From positions 1 to 64,000 of IMG/VR virus record IMGVR_UViG_3300020442_000006: a DNA stretch of 64,000 bases. The stretch is one strand, 5' to 3'. The notes under the pieces are model-generated. The model worked only from the letters and a program-made list of their open reading frames with translations. It did no database searches and was not told the origin of the DNA. Each line of letters begins with the position of its first letter. Within the stretch, counting starts at the first letter, position 1. Made by a program: the position numbers and the translations under genes. Shown one piece after another: positions 42,401-48,227 of this stretch. Origin of the DNA: a virus.

Positions 42401-45400
42401 CGTTAGGAACAGTCTCACCAATCACATAGATGTTGTGAGGATTGCTGTTTTCAATATGAAGTGCCTTCCAAGATAGTGACTTATCAGCGTTTGAAGGAAC
42501 AGTAGGAATCAGAGTACGCTTCCAAAGCATTCTACCGTCACTGTTAAACTTAGCAAGAACACCTGCTGTATTACCATCTACAACCGTTGTTTGACCACAG
42601 ACATAGAAAGTACGATCATCAGCAACCTTAATATCATTAATCGTTACAGTAGAACCCGCTTCTGTTAGAAGTGAGAGGAAATAACTTGCTTTCTTAAATC
42701 TTTGAGGATGAGAAACACGAATTTGAGGTGGATTGTTCTCATCATATCCTGAACCAGAGTTGATAATATCAACAGTTCTTACAGCACCACCCTCATCTCT
42801 ATTGATATTAATGTTGAAGTCTTGTCCAGAGTTAGTAATAACCTCGTAACTAGGAGGAATATCTTCAGAATAACCAAGACCTTCCTGATCAATAGTAACT
42901 CTTTCTACACCAGAGATAACTTTTACCTTGAATGTCTTGTTAGTGTCATCAAGAATAGGTGTGCTAGTTACGATGATTTGATCATCTATACGCAATTCGT
43001 GCTCATTTGCAGTAGTGATACGACCATATGGAAGATCGTTCTGCATATATGAAGTATAACCTGCAATATCTAAACCTTTAACTGCTTCAACTTTTGCAGA
43101 GGCTCCGAAACCATCAGTTCCTTCGTTATCAAAGAACAGTTTGTCATTAACCTTGTAGGAGACACCTGGGTTCTCAACCACAAATCCATCAACTTTAGCG
43201 TCTTCAAACTTAGTCGTAGTCTCAATATCGATGTCAACAACTGATCTTGTAGAGACTTTAGGGTAGTAATCAAATAATTGTAGTACGGGTTCTTCAGTAA
43301 TCTGAATGGGAGTGGTTGATTCATCATTATTGATAAGACCATCTCTGTTAGTATCTTCGATTTCAAAGATAAGATCCTCACCAAGTTCAGTAACAAGAGT
43401 GTCAGTTGCTTGGTTAGGTGTACGATCAATATCAATATCCACATCCTCGTAAGGATCACGGAATCTAACCACGTTAGATGGGATATTTGTCTGTACAGCA
43501 TCCTGAGAGAAGTTCCATTCATCAGGTGAAGAGTACAGTTGAGGACCACAAATGTATGGGAATACAGGGTTACCTGCATCAGATGCATCGATTGATACAA
43601 AATATGCGTAAACACCTTCAGGGAATTCAGGAGTCTTACAGAAACGACCGTTATACTGGTCTAGATCACCCTCTTGGAACACATATTCAAAGTCATCAAT
43701 GAATGATCCTGCAATGTAATCAGTAAGAAGAGGACCATCTGCGCGAACAGGATTCAAGTTTGTCGCAGCATCATAGATGAGTGCGGGTTTAATTCTGTAG
43801 GATGAACGAATTCTTCTAATACCAGATGACTGGTCAGTGGCATCAATGTAACCGTAAGGTCCGTAGATAGGGTTACCATCGAATGCCCAACCCAAAATAG
43901 GAGAGTGTTGGTATCCAGTTGTAAGTTCTTGTAGTTGCTGAGTTGACTGATTCTTGAATACGTTGTCACCAAGAACGTATCTTAGTTGCTTAGGATCGGA
44001 AAGGTGTGCATATTCACCGCCATACTGTGTGTTATAACCTGCAAACACATAACCACGTGCTGTGTCAAAGTTCTGTCCTAGTTCATCTTGAAGGTTTCTA
44101 GTCCACTCAAACACAGTTGCAGTGAACTCTGCCATCTCACCAACCGCATCTAGACGGACAGTTGTATTACCAGTGGAGTAACCTACACCTCTGTTTACAA
44201 CAGTAACACCGATAACCTTACCTCTATCTTCACCAACAGCACCAATAGTTGCTCTTGCAATAGCACCATAACCGTCTCCATTGATCACAATCTCAGGAGC
44301 AGTTGTATATCCTCTACCTGCTGCAATGATAGCGATAGAAACGATTCTACCGTTAATAATAATAGGTTGAGCAACAGCACCCTCACCAGAGTTTAGTTTG
44401 ATGTCAGGAGATGATGTGTACGCTGCGCCTGTTTGGTCTACATTTACAGATTGGATAGGACCACGCACCTGTGCAGTAGCAAGACAACCATTGCCGCCTC
44501 CACCAGAGATAGAAACGTCAGGTTGTGATGTATATCCTTGACCTGGAGTTTCAACCAGAATCTTTGATACTACACCATTGGTAATAACAGCGGTAGCAGT
44601 AGCACCGAATCCGCCACCACCCACGATAGAAACAAGAGGACTAGAAGTGTAACCAGTACCCCCGTTAGAAACTTCGATTTCACTTAAAGCACCGTTAACA
44701 ACAACACTTGCCTTAGCACCAGATCCACCGCCACCATTGATCTCAATGATCGGAGGATTAGCAGCGTCATATCCTTGACCAGGGTTGTCAATAGTTATAC
44801 CAGTCAATCCACCAAACTTAATCTTAGTCTCAGACTTATAGGACCAAGTTGATACACCGTTAACCCAAGCACCGATAGGACCGAATGATGTATCTGTACG
44901 TCTAGAGATTGTATTGATAACTCTAGGGATACGGATCAACTTACGTTGGTTACCAGGAAGTAGCGCAGATCCTACAAAAGGACCAACTTGATAGTTAGGA
45001 ATACCAGAGGATGCAATGTATGCATACTGATCATTGAAGAATGTATTCTGTACGTTGGTAGTAAAGTCTCTGATAGCAACGCTGATACCCTCTTCTGGAG
45101 ACTTACCTTTGTTCAGGTCAACAGAAAGAAGGATGTTACCCTGTGGAGCATTAGGAGCAGGAGCAGGGATGTTATATTCAAACTGTGTATTATTGATACG
45201 TGATGTAACCAAGAAGGTTCCGTTGAACACAGTTGGGTTTGCACCGTAGATGGTAACAGTGTCACCAACCAACAGACCGTGGTTATTAGAGCAAGTAACA
45301 GTTGCAGTCTGGTTATTAAGACCACCAGGAACGATTTCGTTGATATTGATCAGTTTCTTAACGTTGTACAACCAAGAAGTGATTCTCTGGTCATTAGAAG

Positions 45401-48209
45401 TCGAACCAAGTGATGCAACGTTTAGTTTGTCACCAGGAAGATAGTATGAACCATTATCAGACAGAACTGTAGATTCTGCATCAGCAATACCAAGAACACG
45501 CAACTTACACTCGTTTTCAGTGCCACGGTTGACATAAACGAAGATGTCAGAGAAAACTGTAGTACCTGCATCCCAATCTTCAACTACACCGTTCTTAGAA
45601 CGAGTACATTCGATGAACTGGTTCAGTGTTTTCTCTTTGTACTGTACAACCTCAGCGTCATCAATACGGATAGTACCGTTTCTTTCTGGCCAACCAATCG
45701 TAGAGTCAACTGTAATAATTGATTCAGAGGTAGAAAGTTCCTCAACCAGTGTGGTTTTGTAGGGAATTGTGAACGCACCTTGCAGAGTTTCTTCTGAAAT
45801 TGCAAGTTCATACACAGTACCAACACCAGTGTTGATGGCAATAACGTTCTCAATCAGTGCAGATGCACCTCTTACGTTAGTGTCAACGTCATCAATATAC
45901 TGAATCAACTGTGAATCAAGTAGATTCTCTGGAGAACCCTCCAAAAGATCTGCTCTAAGAACCGTATCTACGTTCCAAGTTGCAGCAGAAGGTTTGATAA
46001 TCTCATCCTTAGGATAAGAAACATCAACATTTTCGGAGTAAAGGATCTTAAAGAGGTACTGTGTGGAGATCTTCGTACCTTTAGATGCGTAAAAATCCGA
46101 AATAGTTTTAATAATTTGCGGAGCGTTGACTCTGTTATAGTCGATTTCCGCATTAGGTAGATATTGATTTACGAATCTTCTGTATAATTCTTTGGCAAAA
46201 AGATTATCAAGATTGTGAATTGTTGCTCCTACAGCGTGAGAAGACTGTACCAGACTGGATTCTCCACTGTAAACTTGATGACCTTTCTGGTCGTATGATG
46301 TAACACCAGATACTCCGCGCTTTACACCAACAAATGCTGAAGGTTGATAGTTTTGTCCCGCACTGTGGATTGTGAAACCTGTAATTTCTCCAAAACCAAC
46401 GTCACAAGACGCTTCTGGAACAGGAGGAGCAGCAATGAACACTTTAGGAGGTTCTGTGTCTGAGTATCCAGTACCAAAACTAGTGATATTGATGTCAGTG
46501 ATTTCACCGTTAAAGATGGTAGCAACAGCAGTTGCACCAGTACCACCAATAGGAACACCGTTAGTATCCTTTCTATTATCAACGATATACACAGATGGAG
46601 CATCTGTATAACCCTTACCACCAGTTAGTAGTTCAATATTAGTAACTCTACCACCAGTACAAGATACATCAAGGATCTGAGCACCAACAGGATCAATAAT
46701 TCTTGCCCTGATGTTACCTTCATATCCCTGACCTGCTGATATGATGTCAATTCTTGATACTCTACCGTCATCATCAAGGATTGCTTGAGCAGTTGCATTG
46801 ATAGCATTATCCCCTGTAGGAGGATCCATATACACCAAAGGTGCAGTTGTATAACCAGAACCAGAAGCGGTTACTTCGATTGATCCGATGACGATTGATC
46901 CGTTTTCAACTGTAGGATCTGAGCAAGTAGCACCACCAGGATTAACAAACTTAATTGAAGGAATGCGGTCATATCCACTTCCTGAAGAAGTAACACGCAG
47001 TTCCGATACACCTTCGAGTTCATCTGAGACAATAGCAGTAATTTGTGCTCTGGTTCCCTCTTCATCAGCAGGAGCATCCACAACCACGATAGGTGGGTTG
47101 TCAGAAGAGTAACCTTGTCCAGGGAATAGAAGTTGAGTATTCTTGATACCGTTTACAAGTGCTTCCGCTGTAGCACCTGAACCAGTACCCTTATTTGACT
47201 GGATAGTGATTCTAGGAGCAAAACTTACTCTGTAACCAGAACCACCATTTCTAACAAGGATGTCGTTAACAGCACCGCCATCGATTTGAGATACTGCTGA
47301 AGCACCTGAACCAAATTCAGGAGCAATGAGTTCAACAGAACGTACATCTATTGTAGCATTTTGTGATACATCCTGCTTGAAGATGAGTTTATCTTCAAAA
47401 ACTGTAAAGTCCTCAAAAGGTCTCTTCTCAACTCTGTTAACAACAACGATTGATGAAACAGTAGAAAGAGGACTGTATGGTTGAGTATTGAGTTTCAGTG
47501 AAAACTCTTTAGCATCATTAGCAACTGTAATAGTGTCCAGAGAACGAACTGGAACGCTTGTGTAACCGATAAGGTAGCGAATGGTATTGATTGCACCTGT
47601 CAACGCCCCTGTAGTCGGTTCTGGAGGGTTTACAAAGCGAATACGGTCACCTTCAACGAAGTAGTCCCTATCAGGGAACATAAAATCGTTATTTACAATC
47701 ACCAAAAGGTGATTAGAAGACTGAGGTGAAACAGGTCTACCTAACAGTCTTAAATTAAATTCTGTCTTTGAACTATCAAACTGAGTGTTAATAGGTTCAA
47801 ATTCTTGTACTTTTCTATCAAATTCTTGCTTATTAACCCCTGGAGTGAAAACAATGTCAGGAGAATGTGTTACAGACTCGTAATATAGAACCTCATTATC
47901 AATTTTTAGCGTACCATCTTTCTCTAAGAAGTAATTTACATTCTCAGCAACGATTTTATTTTGCGTCGGATCAACCGCCTCCAACACAGCAGACTCTGAT
48001 GACAAGAAGTTAGGGTTAAATTCCCCTGACCCAATGTCAACATATGCTAGTATATTGTTCAGGATGTCGTATGGACGCCCCGATTTCTCTTGTGACTTAT
48101 AGTATTCTGTCAGCAAGTTGACGAACTGGTCGTTATCCTCCTTGATAAACGCAGGAATCTGACTGTTCAGTCTCTGAGAGACCTTAATTGCTGTGTTATG
48201 TGCAACCAT
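27453..48209 (-). CDS. Giant 6918-aa baseplate/tail protein, expanded gp7-like
   Basis: It occupies the T4 gp7 position (gp6 -> this -> gp8). Three segments look like conserved parts of T4 gp7 (1032 aa): IPAFIKEDNDQFVNLLTEYY (about 18-60), IIKTISDFYASKGTKIS...LFKILYSENV (about 695-725) and SYVIKSETPINQWRKPV...HPVGF (about 3485-3507). Between and after them sit inserted modules: GxGYxxxP beta repeats; a YHYH domain (about 43.5-44.0 kb); a propeller-like stretch (about 41.5-42.7 kb); two LamG-like domains (about 40.9-41.5 and 34.65-35.15 kb); six helical repeats; HSYPR and HTFVSA repeats; and a C-terminal Ig-like domain (about 27.5-27.8 kb). Inferred role: wedge core plus a very long adhesive structure. 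Confidence 0.85.
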   Translation of the reverse strand: MVAHNTAIKVSQRLNSQIPAFIKEDNDQFVNLLTEYYKSQEKSGRPYDILNNILAYVDIGSGEFNPNFLSSESAVLEAVDPTQNKIVAENVNYFLEKDGTLKIDNEVLYYESVTHSPDIVFTPGVNKQEFDRKVQEFEPINTQFDSSKTEFNLRLLGRPVSPQSSNHLLVIVNNDFMFPDRDYFVEGDRIRFVNPPEPTTGALTGAINTIRYLIGYTSVPVRSLDTITVANDAKEFSLKLNTQPYSPLSTVSSIVVVNRVEKRPFEDFTVFEDKLIFKQDVSQNATIDVRSVELIAPEFGSGASAVSQIDGGAVNDILVRNGGSGYRVSFAPRITIQSNKGTGSGATAEALVNGIKNTQLLFPGQGYSSDNPPIVVVDAPADEEGTRAQITAIVSDELEGVSELRVTSSGSGYDRIPSIKFVNPGGATCSDPTVENGSIVIGSIEVTASGSGYTTAPLVYMDPPTGDNAINATAQAILDDDGRVSRIDIISAGQGYEGNIRARIIDPVGAQILDVSCTGGRVTNIELLTGGKGYTDAPSVYIVDNRKDTNGVPIGGTGATAVATIFNGEITDINITSFGTGYSDTEPPKVFIAAPPVPEASCDVGFGEITGFTIHSAGQNYQPSAFVGVKRGVSGVTSYDQKGHQVYSGESSLVQSSHAVGATIHNLDNLFAKELYRRFVNQYLPNAEIDYNRVNAPQIIKTISDFYASKGTKISTQYLFKILYSENVDVSYPKDEIIKPSAATWNVDTVLRADLLEGSPENLLDSQLIQYIDDVDTNVRGASALIENVIAINTGVGTVYELAISEETLQGAFTIPYKTTLVEELSTSESIITVDSTIGWPERNGTIRIDDAEVVQYKEKTLNQFIECTRSKNGVVEDWDAGTTVFSDIFVYVNRGTENECKLRVLGIADAESTVLSDNGSYYLPGDKLNVASLGSTSNDQRITSWLYNVKKLININEIVPGGLNNQTATVTCSNNHGLLVGDTVTIYGANPTVFNGTFLVTSRINNTQFEYNIPAPAPNAPQGNILLSVDLNKGKSPEEGISVAIRDFTTNVQNTFFNDQYAYIASSGIPNYQVGPFVGSALLPGNQRKLIRIPRVINTISRRTDTSFGPIGAWVNGVSTWSYKSETKIKFGGLTGITIDNPGQGYDAANPPIIEINGGGGSGAKASVVVNGALSEIEVSNGGTGYTSSPLVSIVGGGGFGATATAVITNGVVSKILVETPGQGYTSQPDVSISGGGGNGCLATAQVRGPIQSVNVDQTGAAYTSSPDIKLNSGEGAVAQPIIINGRIVSIAIIAAGRGYTTAPEIVINGDGYGAIARATIGAVGEDRGKVIGVTVVNRGVGYSTGNTTVRLDAVGEMAEFTATVFEWTRNLQDELGQNFDTARGYVFAGYNTQYGGEYAHLSDPKQLRYVLGDNVFKNQSTQQLQELTTGYQHSPILGWAFDGNPIYGPYGYIDATDQSSGIRRIRSSYRIKPALIYDAATNLNPVRADGPLLTDYIAGSFIDDFEYVFQEGDLDQYNGRFCKTPEFPEGVYAYFVSIDASDAGNPVFPYICGPQLYSSPDEWNFSQDAVQTNIPSNVVRFRDPYEDVDIDIDRTPNQATDTLVTELGEDLIFEIEDTNRDGLINNDESTTPIQITEEPVLQLFDYYPKVSTRSVVDIDIETTTKFEDAKVDGFVVENPGVSYKVNDKLFFDNEGTDGFGASAKVEAVKGLDIAGYTSYMQNDLPYGRITTANEHELRIDDQIIVTSTPILDDTNKTFKVKVISGVERVTIDQEGLGYSEDIPPSYEVITNSGQDFNININRDEGGAVRTVDIINSGSGYDENNPPQIRVSHPQRFKKASYFLSLLTEAGSTVTINDIKVADDRTFYVCGQTTVVDGNTAGVLAKFNSDGRMLWKRTLIPTVPSNADKSLSWKALHIENSNPHNIYVIGETVPNVGNLTHNPDIVVAKYQSGFDIANNPDGIIQWQRDIAGISGSTRRDYATDIRLDQDGRVMIAGYTDSNSTAPDDMWVGLLDLDGSMMEKRKIASAAGSEHLHQIQWRTDDTFLFCGISDPAGDANIVIGETYYDTATIEVQWSKQIESGAYQFADPTFTIDEYGSVYVTATAIDTNGKNYGVLYAKFDNQDYTAVSLAKMYVPTGTYTSIKNAGVSFDVFGNIDISAVVERDFNAVQSITAKISWNSGNVLSAAEVTETNGIGYHPTCVANDNSGDTIVAGNKVEADQLAIFNWNTADNLFDETYNDILRTGSNKQWAASGNAIIDNTKFYNGASSVKLDAPNSMLLQYSTTTDVSIEWTMEGWFALGNTQYSAQASKPEFFGVVSQLTQEVKVGVDGTSSSPNFGKIFLDLNGSVSYSTGTTFWTAFNSEAWVHIAISKERPGVGSYIYRIYVNGVEAHSVNSSTVDVNLMQATLGPISTPSSTNNWIGWIDNFVLTPSAKYTDAFTAGLITGTNSVSKAFIYKIDKDKTKLGTFTLDDVEAGHTLNVAAGSNYTFNTQSVAVNPWIMGPAGIQILDYSDVISTHIPGVYTITSTDEAYASRTATIPTQGGKKLLLTTKVIPKFYIRDARYSSIDLVKTITFNQNATFTKGSVLQQYSVIGGNDVVSAYGTVVESGTNSCKIGKIIGSFDTSKLLKSTAGDINEMDKEFTVDTTVPVWQQNQNYAVGDVVYSNGKIYTSGTAATAGPLAPEHTSGTVSDGNINWAFTSVAGIFSVDLANSVHGSGTLAQFASWKPFNASDYTIRIQQIYADSTFIKGDTIDADAVNLTFDVDATGKIATFGGLVGVKQFNLQAKLNKDVVPSQALTNTDLVYCSATSRHNFSANDIIFTERFSTNEYNGSFFVQEVFTSRDFTYKLRSTAVQDPTFSGQGSSVSNINIYAKHPKFLFVRGHQYIFDLDDSSNLGYFLSFSKDNQYKLEYPFINIIREGTPGFTDDDSPTPLVKFIINDDVTNISYYFDPSRTTPDNSPVGEGSFIDVIQSPYQGTFTVNRVSNDGLEFDFPLLVEPEKSNAPVGNNEFGNPRSLYSTTSLKAIGPIATIKLVNPGGFYQKLPIVTDIASNREIEKVRILNGGTEYVNGVYYNVPIGGDGEGASCNITVTDDGDFEGVITDVVLTSAGKGYTTASIDVDAIPGILGPLLAGSGAQLDVVIPSEGSGASVFLQGKSIGRIKKLKNNEFGFGYSHDYTLRPEITFPVNLQLFNTAILSEIKITDPGSGYTSTPAVVIEGGGGSGANAEAVVKNNRLSEVIIKDPGAGYSSEPSVTLKSEFNYVVNIDLGYLQFNFPHGITTGAEIQLRAEDLGSTVGILPKPSSAGLVSLSSSQTYYAIAGEANGLESDQLRISLTKLDAESGSYITFLTQGEGRQILLTEVFGGQATAIVETSRFLEGELVYQGSSLELASATGYVSTNQGWQIGPRILKLENYKGVWTPGERVTGEVSRASGLIDNLSIARGTLNIDSLTNTPGQFIDDVGKPSEIVQKIQDSYFYQNFSYVIKSETPINQWRKPVLETNHPVGFNLFGELAITGGKDISGRKVVSDLIKEVNINAFTNINQITSFANAQPIYTQFNNTEVLFRQKRLTNSEEILTSIVKKIDNVSDDFDGVRTQFPLNVEGSSITATEDQMFVLLNGVAQSPGDSFSTSGPSIVFSEPPKAPSRIKFRNIDFTQLQITRLTFSVIGGIFPLTGNRVRGLVSEATAVVIDSGTDYIDVIDIEGTFQSGESVLSSATGFNSTLDTVNPVSSKTIFEQGERITNLDGKFAIIEENNLDDGTINTSLVVSRTSGTAKFETGEFEIKFNDVIYSARSKIAATVSAISPYQDEVSEQIIDTVDLSPSSSFFALVFQRVPSITYPNVILDDIGETVINPTELYDSESPNNQDFLDFESVRNQEIRYDGLVGTDFAPGTNIRLKKIYFGNSSIRTVPDTRANNAAEALVKNAKFIAEEAVGKMLDFYPSFTVPTGKVNCEDDIVDMLNLIAWQLEHDGNSEVWDAANFYVQNNTIYHVNGQVPQTVYAMNQARDLANKCINMVNITTEFTTLSQWKDLTITPEYEVVSNSHGDARTLLLANKWFIAYESLHYAKTQNPGYNVSGGDEHCLSDIVDVVEALAYNVAHGGNDFIWEATDRILHYGVTSGDRDTIVNSFTKAKAMSLDIMRNIAVTKAGSHDWNQVTISITADTASPTCQAVAASITTLMDILINALGTTASPGTREAFQAAVTQTAPQADYSQGRTTIPNENACVAQTSAVANFFRIITDTLQDPTGADPTTYQWSISNVPRIAPAYTFEEGETIRSIKHSYKDKSSGGFFNFGQTLKGVSSGAVAEIIGTNAGSKWVYTKGVTGSFTDAEYVTNSTITYNNVTVDKLNPGTGTGSLEFSGTSSRINHASNAAFAFGVNDYTVEMWIYPTTVSGTQRLVDFRTASSSNAASVFLQGTSLKFGIATTDHITAAGAIPTANQWYHIAVSRASNVTKMFVNGQPVGSDYTDASDYGNSPIAVGASWNNGETFTGNIDNFIVRKGTASYSSGFIPPTVYDFRALDVSFGFNGEAPFPVELAAVYATYQQTIISSANADGVELWREEIMTEEIDVSRDIYRDCADIIEKNRYWIAEEAVGRMKEKYPAFLIPGDTGTSTQGTDKCIRDTHSFIIPAIVNDLKLGGNFNTIVAGRGYLEGSGALKHVNGELLQSIYTWREVAKLCIDIITKNEDDLTGEYTQRVRIPNYFSTPAPTVIQTFIMDLVDDMLDVMAPTGHRFRDGADLLYFNRAVIADEAVSMMEAEWDVMINFIQQDKIDIPSRAKCVRDIRDHIVPAVAGDLLTGGNSNIQGMIDSYLDSQSNINYIEDELLAMLDALEHVKFLSSKALQNLLVGRNENIANIAGTTPNTVDDFYQLQYSDLSAYRKEYDPAVNYDLTDSVITESTFYPPDPKIFQGTHRALDSANIIERNARTIAAEAVDIVTKTSAFKHYNFRVPGGKVHCEDDIVDFINSVAHDLRFSSNSEVYDAAALYLNTDMGLKHVTGQSQETIYAYKMARDMSILAIRNKLGFTPFEDNTAGGGGGQGGNAIGGGVPRGDYDNNATTNKDYDAGNEILNNLRFIASTAVGRGYAQYPNLTFGGYGYQSCIDDVIDILEAMAWNLKHGGNNKVWYATEFYITDANAIQHINSQSTEVKYIFEQARDIAIQVMRQQLVSVNGYTEGYAQYDTGITIDSSSSQTGQLTPTNATYNPATGDLTLTKTGHGLVTGDAVQIATYGLKFTCDFDSNQTEHTYPRPLDPSNGALLPVTGSTSSTFTVNVGTTTNVNYDVTNAIYNETTGDMFLDIGSNTLDVGRHVKLPDNAITFTCTKDGNATNHSYPRSTDYASGRSLTVLEIGDSEFTATGAAYVPSTGVLTLTVPNHGFSNGDNVQIVNNSLNFTCDMDNNYTVHSYPRVSDPAANKYLPVGNVTTNTFTVNVGTTGTVNFTPSNVAYNPITGNMVLTLGQGHGLVTGSHLKIQPNSLTFTCEEDDNQTNHSYPRTTTTTHTVTGAEYNGTTGIMTLTIPQHGFSNGDQIKIADNSLTFRCAEDNYQSDHTYPRSSDPASNSWLEISNVTANTFKVQVLLSDGIPSTNVTAHNFISATSSGVTWKKDRAYDVPLEVTAATATTVTVNVLASGRTPSTNTTTHTFVSATTNAISAGGNYTHTFTSAVANGIRFKNGRIKVNVNPSPSSEQYPHTFVSAVSNAVQGGGNYNHTFVSSTTNSISWITGGGGATRCASQASAITTLMGITIDLFNTGTSNPQNYIDGIARTLPGEWPLTGERAAVRDLTITYDQAGQGACNVESSTISSLFDIVIGVVKDAAAGNGSYFTNQGITRNTPVQNNTLLFGGGVCYNVTSAANVLFDLLEDTLGSAPEMYRQATRLIAINDQYINREAYYKTMNQYAGYTGDQSFGDSIRKAYIYDMLTDGNAMTVQLINSWFDAEGNFVAFPNIFRTYLIFHAEATTDMITHILSGTAPEPGTYNFESLYKDREMRPTMTAVHKIQQLWHLVYTALAESKLPTVYLKQAIDVGVDVNSDGSIHKPNHPFEAYDRVNYTVLGTNIVELDRASYYIHPDTTSTHIYLAEYIDGHKLTSLTPGLPGEIHTFSVARETGVTRIPTTYGDRVIPTPTSGGIEPADIFYGTTSGAYAEVIRVQDNLAAVNYKVKYLPITVTSAPEVFANGEDIVKTGATGNAGKIIATDNATYIKVQMTSGSFAATDNIEGVTSGATATVNTGMHDRLLVNFKQGEFIATDILYSKEDSGKANALIVRNNDGALVDNQSGRITYDIETVKGEFAPNDVIYGSVTDQIIEVESFSVLPGFGEYIHSTEITKFTYAGLITDTGVTDTFEVGDVLQLQNSGQSVGHTFVVTEHDIQNNEIYLANETGRFVSIGDNLSVIANDSAYQLAKIPPGSNFPSVYTSGITLVTQTPTTAYGKIEKIQQIGLRLIIHLGDTSGTFVKNAQIVGDFGFRAACSVAKTLRGRVKRFFRGFDGVQQNFKLTTGNGTAYFPDPAGHMMIFVNGILQPPGGNNAYTAFSDNIQFTEAPAVGSTFHGVYVGKLRQLDDISFDFDSLRNSFNLKLGGVFYSLTLTDGVQSNTILPENNIICQLNGVIQEPGIGFEIVGSRIIFSEVPRAGSTFVAFSYIGSDVDVIAATVVPPVEAGDILQIEGEDESREVALIESSNSLITFEYSGAVKGRNGSALATIEKGRVTEAILTNSGDGYDSRPNVDVISSSGFGARIKALVGLARIDVKNAGQGYVQPKINVNTTVPDNFFAPSGVGVNGGIDIYDPNYVPPGESQAQGEQAIVIESQPVNTTVNQGQVASFTVIASTVPVGGTIAYQWQKKNYGESDWNNINGATSPSYTTPVTTQADGGDEFRCGLTAAGATPTLSNSAVLTINIGSTTLDNFSPDQIFDDN
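31500..32600 (-). repeat. HSYPR beta repeats inside the giant protein
   Basis: Five tandem protein-level repeats of roughly 65-75 residues with the pattern L-x-H-G-(L/F)-x-x-G-D-x-(V/I)-x-I ... L-x-F-x-C-x-x-D-x-N-x-x-x-H-(S/T)-Y-P-R, separated by NTFTVNVGTT-like strands. Immediately downstream (about 31.0-31.5 kb), five H-(T/N)-F-(V/I/T)-S-(A/S) units follow. Boundaries are approximate. Confidence 0.7.
32690..36450 (-). repeat. Six copies of a ~95-residue helical module inside the giant protein
   Basis: Each copy has (N/A)-(R/K)-x-x-I-A-x-E-(A/S)-(V/L) ... C-x-x-D-(I/T)-x-(D/H)-x-(I/V)-x-x-x-(A/V)-x-(D/N/Q)-(L/V) ... (G/S)-(G/S)-N then a helix ending in a basic stretch. They start near 36.44, 36.04, 34.45, 33.97, 33.43 and 32.99 kb. 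A LamG-like domain and linkers interrupt the array. This is protein-level repetition; boundaries are approximate. Confidence 0.72.
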
Positions 48210-48227
48210 CTTTTAAGTACGGCGGTC

